Positions 1 to 9,388 are shown, numbered from the stretch's first letter. The stretch is DNA of 64,000 nucleotides from G965214625 sp965214625 (GCA_965214625.1 OZ243962.1:496001-560000), one strand, 5' to 3'. A program made the numbers and translations. Notes: generated by a model from the sequence alone, not told the origin.

Positions 1-148
1 CAAACCAAGCTGCCCATACCAGAGGAATTGATCCATTTCGAAGTCGTTTCACACCATTGCCTCGACAATTTCAAACCATTGATGACAACGGGCCCGTTAG
101 GTTAAAACCGAGACAAAATCGACGACCCACCTGACGCCTGATACCAGG

Positions 149-1234
149 CTACGGGTTTTCCCTCGCGACTGCCTCGGCCAGACAACGGCTTTTCACCTTG
201 AGTTCCTGTGGTGTAAATACCATTTTCCCGTTTTCCGATCGAAATGCGGCAATCCACCTGAGCAGCATGTTTTTGGCCCGCTGACTGTTTAAGAAACGGG
301 ATTGGGAGATCACCGTTTCAAGAGGACTGTCAAGCCGGATGGCCTGGTAATAGCCGCCGGCCAGACCAAAAGCGGTATTGGCACAGGCCGCAATATCCGC
401 TTCAGCACAGGCGGCACGACAGACATTTGCAAAGGGAACCGTTTGGGGTGCACTCAGAATCCATTGGGTGATGTCATTGTAATACGGGCTGTCTGCGCCA
501 TAGTTCAGCGTCCTCGCGCCAGCTTGATAACCAACACCGACAAATTGCAGCACAGACCGCAGATTTGCATTGTCCCCGACAGCAATGGTTTCCGGTTCGA
601 CCCCATGAACAGCGGCAATCATAGACTGCAGCGCGGTTTTTGAAGGCGTCAATCCATCGCGTGCCAATCGAAAAGCACGCAGATAAGGGGCCAGTTCAGC
701 ATGCCGCGGAAGAAAACGGGCCAGTGCCCGTCTGTCATCCGGCGAACCGTCCGCTGCCATTTTCTTGACCCGGTGTTCTGCGGCCTCCCGCTCCCCCACC
801 TCATAAAGGCGACGAATCGACGAAAGGCTAATGCCCAATGCACTCCCGTCAAACAGAATTTGTGCCAAGGGGGTGCCTTGATCACTCTCCACTTTTAACC
901 AACTCCTGTGAAAAACAGCCTGCTTGTCGACCTCTGAGCGAAACAGGGCAAGTCGCTGTGACCGCGAAAGCCCTTGCACATAGTCAGAGGGAGCCCGATC
1001 CGTCATTTCGATGCGAGACAACAACAATCGGGCCGCCGTATTATTCTGTCGTGCCAAATTCGAAAGCATCGGGAGACTGTCGACATCATTATCCTCAAGC
1101 CACCTCTCAACGGCATCCTCAAACAACGGAACATCCATCCCTGGAATCAGTGCGGCTTGGGAGGATCCCGACAGGCCCATGCTGATGACAAAAAACACCA
1201 TGGACAGGCATCGGCCAAATCGTTTTTGCATCAT
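149..1234 (-). CDS. Hypothetical exported protein
   Basis: I do not recognise this protein. From the start chosen here (MMQKRF) it has about 361 residues with a clear signal peptide: a short basic start, a hydrophobic run (SMVFFVISMGL) and a likely cut after SSQA, so it is probably periplasmic. The mature part looks mostly helical, with no enzyme motif I can name; four cysteines cluster about two thirds of the way along (the CRAACAEADIAAC stretch and one near the C-terminus). A start ten codons upstream (1264) is possible but would put extra polar residues before the signal peptide. It lies beyond the tRNA-Pro gene and is not obviously part of the translation operon. Confidence 0.6.
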   Translation of the reverse strand: MMQKRFGRCLSMVFFVISMGLSGSSQAALIPGMDVPLFEDAVERWLEDNDVDSLPMLSNLARQNNTAARLLLSRIEMTDRAPSDYVQGLSRSQRLALFRSEVDKQAVFHRSWLKVESDQGTPLAQILFDGSALGISLSSIRRLYEVGEREAAEHRVKKMAADGSPDDRRALARFLPRHAELAPYLRAFRLARDGLTPSKTALQSMIAAVHGVEPETIAVGDNANLRSVLQFVGVGYQAGARTLNYGADSPYYNDITQWILSAPQTVPFANVCRAACAEADIAACANTAFGLAGGYYQAIRLDSPLETVISQSRFLNSQRAKNMLLRWIAAFRSENGKMVFTPQELKVKSRCLAEAVARENP

Positions 1235-1550
1235 GACACGCTTGCTATCAGTAGAAAAAACCATCCGAGTCGAATGCAGACAGACCCGTATGGGGATTGA
1301 AGTCTGCCATCAGATATCCTCACACACCATACCCCATCGATTAATGAAAAACCACTGCGGGTACTTGCGTTGGCACCGTGTGCCGCAAATCCTTGAACAT
1401 CACTGGACAAACCGAGCCGACCGGACGAGTTGAGCCGATTCGTTAACGTCGACAGGCTACCCGCATCCGCGAATGCGGGATACCGGGATGGGGTCTGGTA
1501 CCCGCACATGCCCTGTCTCCTTGTAATCCGATATCACCATACTGGATCAA
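1235..1550. other. Gap between tRNA-Pro and the exported protein gene
   Basis: About 315 bases without a convincing gene. The short open frames on both strands show no recognisable product. It presumably holds the end of the tRNA transcript and the promoter of the exported protein, but I see no clear promoter or T-tailed hairpin. Confidence 0.4.
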
Positions 1551-1627
1551 TGGTCGGGGTGAGAGGATTTGAACCTCCGACCACCGCAACCCCATTGCGG
1601 TGCGCTACCAGGCTGCGCTACACCCCG
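1551..1627 (-). tRNA. tRNA-Pro (anticodon GGG)
   Basis: A 77-base cloverleaf read on the minus strand. The acceptor stem pairs CGGGGTG with CACCCCG, followed by an encoded ACCA end. The D arm (GCGCAGCCTGGTAGCGC) is typical of tRNA-Pro. The anticodon stem CCGCA/TGCGG encloses the loop ATGGGGT, giving anticodon GGG, and the T arm reads GGAGGTTCAAATCCTC. It lies about 50 bases downstream of the MerR gene on the same strand and may share its transcript. Confidence 0.97.
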
Positions 1628-1680
1628 TAACCGTTCCAAAGAACGTGGGTAGACAGAGAGCCGATCCGAGAACCAACCGA

Positions 1681-2061
1681 TCAGGCAAGTATTTCAGTCA
1701 CCTCGTTCAGTTCGTCAATCAACTGGGAAATCATCTTGGCCGTGGCCTTGCCGGCGTCCATCGAGAGCACTTCGGTCTCTTTCTCTGATTCCATCTGTTC
1801 AATTCGAGTACGCGCACCAGAAATAGTAAAACCCTCGACATACAGTAATTTCCTGATTGTACGGATAAGCTTTACTTCATGACGCTGATAATAGCGTCGA
1901 TTGCCCCTTCGCTTGACCGGCTTGAGACTCGGGAATTCCTGCTCCCAGTACCGCAGCACATGCGGCTTGACCTCGCATAGCTTGCTGACTTCACCAATCG
2001 CGAAATAGCGTTTAGTGGGAATCGGAGGCAACTCAAAACCACTGGGATCCAACATGGTCAT
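1681..2061 (-). CDS. MerR-family transcriptional regulator
   Basis: A 126-residue DNA-binding protein. A winged helix-turn-helix of MerR type spans about residues 18-85 (FAIGEVSKLCEV, VLRYWEQEF, RRYYQRHEV), followed by a short helical tail for dimerisation. No C-terminal ligand domain or metal-binding cysteines follow, so this is a minimal MerR protein of the kind often found right after ihfA in gammaproteobacteria; its target is not known to me. The start lies one base beyond the ihfA stop, so the two genes are surely co-transcribed. Confidence 0.92.
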   Translation of the reverse strand: MTMLDPSGFELPPIPTKRYFAIGEVSKLCEVKPHVLRYWEQEFPSLKPVKRRGNRRYYQRHEVKLIRTIRKLLYVEGFTISGARTRIEQMESEKETEVLSMDAGKATAKMISQLIDELNEVTEILA

Positions 2062-2062
2062 T

Positions 2063-2380
2063 TCACTGACGCCCCAGTCGCTGGGTTAATTCAAACGAGT
2101 TTTTAATCACACTTTTTTTCAGTTTCTGACTTGACCTGAATGTCACAACCCGTCTCGCCGATATGGTAACTTCCTCACCGGTTTTGGGATTCCGCCCCGG
2201 CCTTGAAGGCTTGTCTCTTAATGTAAAGCTGCCAAAACCGGACAATTTGACAGAGACCCCGTTTTCCAGTGAGTGACGGATTTTCTCGAAAAAAATCTCT
2301 ACAAAATCTTTCGCTTCCCGTTTGTTGAGCCCTACCTCATCAAACAGGATATTGCTCAGTTCTGCTTTGGTGATTGTCAT
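2063..2380 (-). CDS. ihfA: Integration host factor alpha subunit
   Basis: A 105-residue HU/IHF-family protein, one half of the IHF heterodimer that bends DNA sharply at specific sites in promoters, origins and recombination sites. It opens with the usual MTITKAELSN, carries the conserved GFGSF turn, and has the minor-groove-inserting arm with the RPGRNPKTGE motif around residues 60-70. It sits 21 bases downstream of pheT, the standard place for the alpha subunit. The partner beta subunit is also in this window, next to rpsA. Confidence 0.97.
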   Translation of the reverse strand: MTITKAELSNILFDEVGLNKREAKDFVEIFFEKIRHSLENGVSVKLSGFGSFTLRDKPSRPGRNPKTGEEVTISARRVVTFRSSQKLKKSVIKNSFELTQRLGRQ

Positions 2381-2401
2381 TTTCCGTACTCTCGTAGCAC
2401 T

Positions 2402-4801
2402 TTACGCCCGTAACGTCGCTCCGAATCCAGCCATCAGGACTTTTAGAATTTTGTTTATAATCAAGTCGACTTCCGAGGATATAAGATTGCTTGATTCAGA
2501 CTGGAAGGTCAAGCTGAAAGCAAAACTTTTCTTGTTTTTTTCAATCTGCTCACCCTGATAAATATCGAAAAGCTCCAGCCGGCGCAAAAATTCTCCCCCG
2601 GTTGACTGAATGGACTGAAGCAGTTTATCCGCTTCGACATCCCGGTCAACCAATACTGCGATGTCACGTTGAACCGATGGAAAGCGTGAAAGATTGCGAA
2701 ATAACGGAACAGCGGACTCTGTGAAGATCGACTGGTCCGCTTCCATCAGGAAAACCGGTTGGTCAATGTCGAACACGTTGTGGAAAATCGGGTGAAGTTG
2801 ACCCATATATCCGACAGTACGTTCCTCAACCCGAATAACACCTGTCCGACCAGGATGAAGTGCCGCATGTGTCCCTGATTCAATCTGCAAACGGTCTGTC
2901 GGAATACCAAGGCTGAAGAAGAGTGCTTCAAGGTCTCCTTTCAGGTCAAAAAAGTCCGCATCACGAGGGAGTGTCGCCCATTGCTTGGGAGCGGCAAGGC
3001 CTGTAATAGCTGCCGCGACTTTCCCCGTTTCGATGATTTTAGCGGTATCCCCGTCTATCACGAAAACATGTCCCACCTCAAATAGGCGCACACAGTCCTC
3101 CTGTCGATTAAGGTTATTGCGAACCACTTCCAGCAGACCGGGCCAGAGGCTTTTGCGCATCACAGACATGGCTTCACTGATCGGGTTGCGCAATGGAACA
3201 CTGCAGGTGGTCCCAAGCAACGTGTCTTGCATAGCTGAATTCACGAAACTGTACGTGACCACTTCCCGATAACCCCGTGCAACCATTTGCTGCTTTAGCC
3301 GAAACTCAGGAATGGCGGATTCATGTTGCTGGCCGACCAGAGCTTCCACCGTGGGTATTGTCGGTTCTATCCGGTCATATCCATAACAGCGTCCCACCTC
3401 TTCAACCAGATCATGGGCACCGACAAGATCAAATCGCCAACTCGGTGGGGTCACTCTCCATCCACCAGGGGCGGTCCTCACCTCCATTCCCAACCGCTGG
3501 AGCACGGCACTCGTTTCGGAAGGTGGAATCATCACACCGAGCGTCCGTGTGATTTGCTGTGTATTGAGTCGGATGGATTTTTTTCTCGGTACGTGTTGAC
3601 GCGAGACGACATGGCTCACGGGGCCAGGCTCACCGCCAGCGATCGCCACAAGCAATTCGGTTGCCCTTTCCATTGCATCTTGTTGCAGCCGACTGTCGAC
3701 GCCGCGTTCAAACCGATGGGAGGCTTCCGTGTGCAATCCAAAATGACGCGCCTTGCCAATAATGGCAGACGGTGCAAAAAAAGCCGCCTCCAGATAGACG
3801 TTTTGCGTGTTTTCACTGATCGCGGAATGTGCACCACCCATGATACCGGCCAGTGCCACCGCCCGCTTCGCATCGGCAATCACCAGAAAGTCAGGCCGCA
3901 GTGTGATTTCCCGATCATCCAGCAGCACCAGTTTCTCCCACGGCCTCGCCATACGAACACTCAGCCCACCATGGAGTCTGTCAAGATCGAATGCGTGCAT
4001 CGGTTGTCCATACTCCAGCATCACATAGTTGGTCACATCAACGATCGCATTGATACTCCTGAGACCACTCTTTCTCAAACGACTTGCCATCCAGTCAGGG
4101 GATTTTGCCTTCATGTCGATATGGCAAACTGCTCGACCGACAAATCTGGGACAGGCCTCCGGTGCGTCCAGTGCAATACTAAGAGAAGATTGATTGACGG
4201 ATCGTATTTTCTTGGCTTTATCTGTCTTTTCCGAATTGAGGGGCACTTGCTCCAGTGCGGATATTTCTCTTGCTATTCCCCGTATACTGAGACAGTCCCC
4301 CCGATTGGGCGTCAATTCCAACCCAAACAGGAAATCCGAAAGATCAAGGTATCTGCTGACCTTTTGCCCTACCGGCGCCTCTGCATCAAATATCATCAGA
4401 TCATCGGACTGCTCTGACAGACCGAGTTCAGCCGCTGAACACAGCATGCCGCTCGACTTCACGCCATGAATAACACGATCACTGACAGTGACATCCCGTA
4501 ACCGGGCGTTTTTCAACGCCACCGCAACCTTCGCTCCCTCACAGACATTCGGTGCACCACAGACAATTCTGACGGGTCGTTTCCTCCCTATATGGACTGT
4601 GCAAATTGTCAACCGGTCCGCATGGGGATGGGGCTTGACCGCCGTGATCTCACCCACAACAAGCCGCCTAGGATCAAAATCACAATCGGCCAACCCCGCA
4701 CTCTCGACTTCCAGACCGGCATAGGTCAGTTTTTCGGCCAACACGAATGCAGCGGATTCGGGAACGACCCACTCCTTCAACCAAGACAGACTGATCTTCA
4801 T
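2402..4801 (-). CDS. pheT: Phenylalanine-tRNA ligase beta subunit
   Basis: A 799-residue subunit of the alpha2-beta2 enzyme that charges tRNA-Phe with phenylalanine. It has the expected order: MKISLSWLKEW start, an EMAP-like tRNA-binding domain (about 40-150), the B3/B4 editing domain, the B5 domain, a catalytic-like core (GYREVVTYSFV) and a C-terminal ferredoxin-fold anticodon-binding domain (FRNLSRFPSVQRDIAVLV). The length is close to the E. coli protein (795). It begins 12 bases after pheS and is followed by ihfA. Confidence 0.98.
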   Translation of the reverse strand: MKISLSWLKEWVVPESAAFVLAEKLTYAGLEVESAGLADCDFDPRRLVVGEITAVKPHPHADRLTICTVHIGRKRPVRIVCGAPNVCEGAKVAVALKNARLRDVTVSDRVIHGVKSSGMLCSAAELGLSEQSDDLMIFDAEAPVGQKVSRYLDLSDFLFGLELTPNRGDCLSIRGIAREISALEQVPLNSEKTDKAKKIRSVNQSSLSIALDAPEACPRFVGRAVCHIDMKAKSPDWMASRLRKSGLRSINAIVDVTNYVMLEYGQPMHAFDLDRLHGGLSVRMARPWEKLVLLDDREITLRPDFLVIADAKRAVALAGIMGGAHSAISENTQNVYLEAAFFAPSAIIGKARHFGLHTEASHRFERGVDSRLQQDAMERATELLVAIAGGEPGPVSHVVSRQHVPRKKSIRLNTQQITRTLGVMIPPSETSAVLQRLGMEVRTAPGGWRVTPPSWRFDLVGAHDLVEEVGRCYGYDRIEPTIPTVEALVGQQHESAIPEFRLKQQMVARGYREVVTYSFVNSAMQDTLLGTTCSVPLRNPISEAMSVMRKSLWPGLLEVVRNNLNRQEDCVRLFEVGHVFVIDGDTAKIIETGKVAAAITGLAAPKQWATLPRDADFFDLKGDLEALFFSLGIPTDRLQIESGTHAALHPGRTGVIRVEERTVGYMGQLHPIFHNVFDIDQPVFLMEADQSIFTESAVPLFRNLSRFPSVQRDIAVLVDRDVEADKLLQSIQSTGGEFLRRLELFDIYQGEQIEKNKKSFAFSLTFQSESSNLISSEVDLIINKILKVLMAGFGATLRA

Positions 4802-4813
4802 TGTATCGGCCGA

Positions 4814-5839
4814 CTAAAACTGACGCAAAAAATCAAGGTCATTATCAAAGAACAGCCTCAGGTCATTCACGCCGTAACGTAACATCGTCAATCGCTCAAC
4901 ACCCAGCCCAAAGGCATAACCGGTCATCAACCGATCATCAATCTTGCCTTCATGGAGTACGGCCGGATGGACCATCCCACACCCCAACACCTCCAGCCAG
5001 CCAGTCGCCTTACAGATGCGGCAATGCCTGTCGCGACCTCGGCAAAAAATGCATCGTATATCGACTTCAGCCGAGGGTTCGGTAAACGGGAAATAAGATG
5101 GCCTGAATCGCACATCAAGATCCGTTTCAAAAAATTCCTGCAGAAAATAGATCAATACACCTTTGAGATCGGCAAACGTAATATCCTGATCAATGGCCAA
5201 CCCCTCCACTTGATGAAACATGGGAGTATGGGTGACATCTGAATCACATCGATATACCTTGCCAGGGGCAATGACCCTCAAGGGAGGAACAGTGGCATGC
5301 ATATAGCGTATCTGAACCGGGGAAGTATGTGTTCTTAGCAGCAAGTCCTCGTCAATATAAAACGTATCATGCATTGCCCTGGCCGGATGATCGGCAGGAA
5401 TGTTCAGTGCTTCGAAATTATGATAGTTATCCTCAATTTCCGGGCCAAATGCGACCTCAAACCCGAGTCCGGAAAAAAGAGCCTGTATCCGTTCGACAGT
5501 ACGGCTAATCGGATGAAGCGAACCGATGTGCTGCTGCCGTCCAGGCTGGGTAACATCAATCCGGCCTGCTTCGATCTGATCGTCAAAGGTCCTTTCTTCC
5601 AACCGGGTCTGTTGTTCTGTCAACCAGTCCTGTATCTGCAACTTAATGGCATTAAGCTGTTGTCCGACCCAACGACGCTGCTCTTGAGGGAGACGACCGA
5701 TTGCTTTTAGCTGTACCGTCATCTCACCCTTCTTGCCCAAGTACTGCACTCTCAACGCCTCCAAGGCACGGAGCGTGGAGGCATCATCAATCGCCTGTTT
5801 GGCCGTTTCCCGCAACCTCGCCAGCTCGCCACTATCCAT
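4814..5839 (-). CDS. pheS: Phenylalanine-tRNA ligase alpha subunit
   Basis: A 341-residue class II synthetase subunit with the catalytic site for phenylalanine activation. A coiled-coil N-terminal arm (about 1-90) binds tRNA. The class II core shows motif 2 (GKVYRCDSDVTHTPMFHQVEGL) and motif 3 near the C-terminus (GLGVERLTMLRYG). Length and order are as in other bacteria. It sits between rplT and pheT. Four cysteines in the CIFCRGRDRHCRICKATGW stretch look like a small zinc-type knuckle, often seen in this subunit outside the enterics. Confidence 0.98.
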   Translation of the reverse strand: MDSGELARLRETAKQAIDDASTLRALEALRVQYLGKKGEMTVQLKAIGRLPQEQRRWVGQQLNAIKLQIQDWLTEQQTRLEERTFDDQIEAGRIDVTQPGRQQHIGSLHPISRTVERIQALFSGLGFEVAFGPEIEDNYHNFEALNIPADHPARAMHDTFYIDEDLLLRTHTSPVQIRYMHATVPPLRVIAPGKVYRCDSDVTHTPMFHQVEGLAIDQDITFADLKGVLIYFLQEFFETDLDVRFRPSYFPFTEPSAEVDIRCIFCRGRDRHCRICKATGWLEVLGCGMVHPAVLHEGKIDDRLMTGYAFGLGVERLTMLRYGVNDLRLFFDNDLDFLRQF

Positions 5840-5964
5840 TGAAATAAATTATCAGATATGTCATTTCAAACAGATAGCAGCCTTTATTGAACTGATTCAA
5901 TATAAAAATCCATCTACTCCAACGACTGCACTTCGTTCAGCTCCGATGGGCCGGCCGACGAAGA

Positions 5965-6324
5965 TCAACTGGCCAGGGCTTGTTTGGCTTGCTCCGCCAG
6001 TGCGTGAAATGCCCGCTTGTCATTCACGGCAAGTTCCGCCAGCACCTTCCGGTCAAGTTCAACCGATGCCTTGTTCAGTCCGGAAATAAAGCGACTATAG
6101 CTCAATCCATGTTCACGAGCTGCCGCATTGATGCGGACAATCCAAAGTGCCCGGAATTGGCGTTTTCGCTGTCGACGGTCCCGATAGGCATATTGTCCGG
6201 CCCGGTCAACGGCCTGTTTGGCAACTTTGTAGACCCGGCTTCGGGCACCCCGGTATCCCTTGGCCTGCTTGAGAATTTTCTTGTGTCTTGCTTTGGCAAC
6301 AACACCTCGTTTGACGCGTGGCAT
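5965..6324 (-). CDS. rplT: 50S ribosomal protein L20
   Basis: A 119-residue, very basic protein that binds 23S rRNA early in assembly of the large subunit. It starts MPRVKRGVVAKARHKK and has the normal length. In E. coli L20 also represses translation of its own operon by binding the mRNA near rpmI; the gene order infC-rpmI-rplT is the same here, so the same control is plausible, though I did not identify the RNA structure. A gap of 125 bases separates it from pheS. Confidence 0.98.
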   Translation of the reverse strand: MPRVKRGVVAKARHKKILKQAKGYRGARSRVYKVAKQAVDRAGQYAYRDRRQRKRQFRALWIVRINAAAREHGLSYSRFISGLNKASVELDRKVLAELAVNDKRAFHALAEQAKQALAS

Positions 6325-6336
6325 GTCCTCTTCTCC

Positions 6337-6534
6337 CTAGCTGTACGGTAACATTTGCTTGACAGACGCGCGGTCGGCTGCATTGATCAGCGCCCCTGAC
6401 CGAAGTTGTCGCTTCCGCTTGGTCGATTTCTTGGTCAGAATATGGCGCAGATGTGACTGTGACCGTTTGAACTTGCCTGTGGCCGTTCTCTTAAAACGCT
6501 TCAGTGCACCACGATTTGTTTTCAGTTTTGGCAT
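6337..6534 (-). CDS. rpmI: 50S ribosomal protein L35
   Basis: A 65-residue basic ribosomal protein starting MPKLKTNRGALKRFK. An upstream in-frame start at 6576 would add 14 residues not found in the family, so the inner ATG at 6534 is chosen. It sits 12 bases ahead of rplT in the usual infC-rpmI-rplT order. The upstream gap of about 195 bases to infC is where the translational operator of this operon lies in enterics. Confidence 0.97.
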   Translation of the reverse strand: MPKLKTNRGALKRFKRTATGKFKRSQSHLRHILTKKSTKRKRQLRSGALINAADRASVKQMLPYS

Positions 6535-6730
6535 ATTGTCTCCAGTATTCAAGATGACATCGACGCTTTCGCTCATGCAACGTCATCATTTCTAAATTGA
6601 TTTGCAATGGTAGTTCTGGACTGGACTACTTCTTGGCAAATAGTTATGTGGAACGATTTCCACCGTCTTTCGACACGAACATCAGACCAGCATTCATCAT
6701 CAGCCCGCTGATCCGGGTGTGTCGCGTCGA

Positions 6731-7252
6731 TTAACCGCGACGAGGGGCAAGTACCATGACCATCTGACGGCCCTCCATGGTGGCCGCCTGCTCAATTTCT
6801 CCGACCGCTTCAAGGTCTTTAGCTACTTTTTCCAGCATCTCCAGACCCAATTCCCGGTGAGCCATTTCCCGCCCCCGGAATCGCATGGTAATTTTCGTTT
6901 TATTTCCGACCGTCAAAAACTCTGTTAATTTCCGCAACTTGACATCATAGTCCCCCACATCGGTGCCCGGTCGGAACTTGATTTCCTTTACCGTAATCTG
7001 CTTCTGTTTCTTTTTCGACTCCTGCCTTTTTTTACTCTCGTTATAGAGATATTTCCCATAGTCCATGATACGACAGACCGGCGGGTCAGCATTGGGCGAT
7101 ATTTCGACCAGATCAAATCCGGCCTCCTCGGCTACCTGCAACGCCTGTTCAATCGACAGTATCCCTAATTGGCCCCCTTCGCTTTTAATCACTCGAACCG
7201 GATCACTGGTAATTTGTTCATTAACATGCAGTGCTTTTTGTTTGGCTATAAT
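6731..7252 (-). CDS. infC: Translation initiation factor IF-3 (AUU start)
   Basis: IF-3 binds the 30S subunit, blocks early joining of 50S and checks the start codon. Reading from the ATT at 7250-7252 gives 173 residues, with an N-terminal domain containing the PVCRIMDYGKYLY motif and a C-terminal domain ending MVMVLAPRRG. There is no ATG, GTG or TTG far enough upstream to supply the conserved N-terminus (VNEQITSDPVRVI); the first usual start, a GTG at 7192, would cut that off. A Shine-Dalgarno AGAGG sits six bases before the ATT, and a stop codon lies directly upstream in frame. This matches the known AUU start through which IF-3 controls its own synthesis in E. coli. Confidence 0.96.
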   Translation of the reverse strand: MIAKQKALHVNEQITSDPVRVIKSEGGQLGILSIEQALQVAEEAGFDLVEISPNADPPVCRIMDYGKYLYNESKKRQESKKKQKQITVKEIKFRPGTDVGDYDVKLRKLTEFLTVGNKTKITMRFRGREMAHRELGLEMLEKVAKDLEAVGEIEQAATMEGRQMVMVLAPRRG

Positions 7253-7306
7253 CTAAATCCTCTAAAAATTAAAATTTGGACAACCCGGCTCTGTCAACGC
7301 ATGCCT

Positions 7307-9199
7307 TTATTGATGCAGAAGATTGGCAACCGCCTCAACAGACATCGTTCCCAACGTTCTTCCGTCAGTTGTCCGGACAGAGAGTGTGTTCATTTCTACT
7401 TCGCGGTCACCCACAATCAACAGATAGGGAACCCGCTGTAACGTATGTTCGCGGATTTTAAATCCGATTTTCTCGTTTCTCAAGTCGGATTCGACCCTGA
7501 ATCCCTGTTTTTTAAAAGTTTCCTCGGTCTCCAGCAGGTATTTTTCCTGTTTCTCGGAAATATTTAGCAAAACCGCTTGAACAGGTGCGAGCCAAACGGG
7601 AAAGTGTCCTTCATAATGTTCAATCAGTATCCCGACAAATCGCTCAAATGAACCGAGTATGGCACGATGCAGCATCACCGGTGTCTGTCTGGAGCCATCC
7701 TCCGCAATATAGTGTGCAGACAACCGTCCGGGCATGGCAAAATCAACCTGCACCGTGCCACACTGCCAGACCCGGCCGATGCTGTCCCTGAGGGAAAACT
7801 CGACCTTCGGGCCATAGAAAGCCCCCTCTCCCGGCAACTCTTCCCAGGGTAACTGCTTATGGTCCAGCGCACTGGCCAATGCCGATTCCGCCTTATCCCA
7901 ACTCTCATCGCTGCCAACCCGGTCATCGGGTCGTGTAGAGAGTCGATAAATGATATCGGTAAATCCGAGATGTGCATAGACATCATGTAAAAAATCGATA
8001 AATTCCGAGACTTCTGACTGGATTTGCTGTTCACTGCAAAAAATATGGCCGTCATCCTGTACAAACCCGCGTACCCGCATCAATCCATGCAACGCCCCCG
8101 ATAATTCATTGCGGTGGCAAGAACCGAATTCACAATAGCGAAGGGGTAAATCGCGATAACTTTTCAATCCCTGGTTGAAAACCTGTACATGACAGGGACA
8201 ATTCATCGGTTTAAGCGCAAATTCCCTGCCTTCCGATTCAACCGAAAACATGTCACTGCCAAATTTATCGGCATGACCCGACTTCTCCCAAAGCGAATAA
8301 TCCACCACCTGTGGAGTTTTGATTTCCCGATAGCCGCGACGATGCTGCTCCTGCCTCATGTACTGTTCCAATTGCTGATAGACCAGCCAGCCCTTGTGAT
8401 GCCAAAACACCATGCCGGGAGCCTCTTCTTGCATATGAAACAGATGCAAACGCCTCCCCAGTTTACGATGATCCCGTCTGTCAGCCTCCTCAATCTGTTT
8501 CAAGTAGCGCTTTAACTGTTTTTTATCTGGCCATGCGGTCCCATAAATTCGCTGCAACATCTTGTTGCTGGCCTTTCCTCTCCAATAAGCACCCGCTATC
8601 TTTGTCAGTTTAAAGTGATGACAAAATGACATGTCCGGCACATGCGGGCCACGACACATATCAACATATTCCATATGATGATACAGTCCCGGTGTTTCCC
8701 TGCGATCAATATCCCGCTTCAAAATGGCGAGTTTGTAGGGTTCGTTTCTCTCTTCGAAAGTATGAAAGGCCTTGTCCCAGGATACAACCTCTTTGATCAC
8801 CGGATAGTTGGTTTTTGCCAGTCCCCTCATCTGTTGTTCAATCTCATCGAGATCCCCCTCAGTGATTCGATGCGCTAAATCAACATCATAGTAAAATCCG
8901 TTTTCTATCACGGGACCGATCGCCATTTTGATATCAGGCCAGCGTTGCTTCAGTGCGTGTCCGAGCAAATGTGCGCAAGAATGGCGGACAACATCCAGTC
9001 CCTCATCATCTTTGGAGGTCAGTAAAATGATCTCGCTGTCATCCGCCACGATCTCTGACACATCAACCAAGCGTCCGTTTATCTTGCCAGCGACAGTGGC
9101 TCTGGAAAGACCGGGGCCGATATCGGCCGCAATATCGGCAATCGAAACTGGTTTGGGGAAGATTCTTGTCGAACCGTCGGGCAGTAAAATCTCAGGCAT
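7307..9199 (-). CDS. thrS: Threonine-tRNA ligase
   Basis: A 630-residue class II synthetase that charges tRNA-Thr. It has an N-terminal TGS domain (1-65), an editing domain with the HSCAHLLGHAL zinc-site stretch (about 73-84) and a C-terminal catalytic core with MNCPCHVQVF and the class II motifs, ending in the anticodon-binding domain. It is the first protein gene of the infC-rpmI-rplT-pheST-ihfA string, 54 bases ahead of infC. tRNA-Val lies 66 bases upstream on the same strand, with a promoter in front of it that may also feed thrS. Confidence 0.98.
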   Translation of the reverse strand: MPEILLPDGSTRIFPKPVSIADIAADIGPGLSRATVAGKINGRLVDVSEIVADDSEIILLTSKDDEGLDVVRHSCAHLLGHALKQRWPDIKMAIGPVIENGFYYDVDLAHRITEGDLDEIEQQMRGLAKTNYPVIKEVVSWDKAFHTFEERNEPYKLAILKRDIDRRETPGLYHHMEYVDMCRGPHVPDMSFCHHFKLTKIAGAYWRGKASNKMLQRIYGTAWPDKKQLKRYLKQIEEADRRDHRKLGRRLHLFHMQEEAPGMVFWHHKGWLVYQQLEQYMRQEQHRRGYREIKTPQVVDYSLWEKSGHADKFGSDMFSVESEGREFALKPMNCPCHVQVFNQGLKSYRDLPLRYCEFGSCHRNELSGALHGLMRVRGFVQDDGHIFCSEQQIQSEVSEFIDFLHDVYAHLGFTDIIYRLSTRPDDRVGSDESWDKAESALASALDHKQLPWEELPGEGAFYGPKVEFSLRDSIGRVWQCGTVQVDFAMPGRLSAHYIAEDGSRQTPVMLHRAILGSFERFVGILIEHYEGHFPVWLAPVQAVLLNISEKQEKYLLETEETFKKQGFRVESDLRNEKIGFKIREHTLQRVPYLLIVGDREVEMNTLSVRTTDGRTLGTMSVEAVANLLHQ

Positions 9200-9265
9200 A
9201 ATCTAATTTTCCAGTGGCACCCGCTACCGAAGGGCGCATGTTGCTTGAGGAATCATCAATCAATC

Positions 9266-9342
9266 TGGTAGGCGCGATTGGATTCGAACCAACGACCCCC
9301 ACCATGTCAAGGTGGTGCTCTAACCAACTGAGCTACGCGCCT
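9266..9342 (-). tRNA. tRNA-Val (anticodon GAC)
   Basis: A 77-base cloverleaf on the minus strand. The acceptor stem pairs AGGCGCG with CGCGCCT, with discriminator A and encoded CCA. The anticodon stem CCACC/GGTGG encloses TTGACAT, anticodon GAC, and the T arm reads GTTGGTTCGAATCCAAT. It lies ahead of thrS and has its own near-consensus promoter about 15 bases upstream. Confidence 0.97.
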
Positions 9343-9356
9343 GCCGAAAGCGCAGG

Positions 9357-9385
9357 AGTTTACACATTGTGTTTCATGAATTCAA
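9357..9385 (-). promoter_or_regulatory. Sigma-70-type promoter of tRNA-Val
   Basis: Read on the minus strand: -35 TTGAAT (9380-9385), a 17-base spacer and -10 TAAACT (9357-9362), followed by a GC-rich stretch (CCTGCGC) of the kind seen at stringently controlled stable-RNA promoters. The tRNA begins 14 bases after the -10, leaving a short leader of about seven bases. Predicted from sequence only. Confidence 0.7.
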
Positions 9386-9388
9386 TTA

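Noticed and set aside
3323..4417. A 364-codon open frame on the plus strand
   Set aside because: It lies opposite pheT, whose family match is unambiguous; the translated product shows no domain and an odd, Cys/His/Arg-rich make-up.
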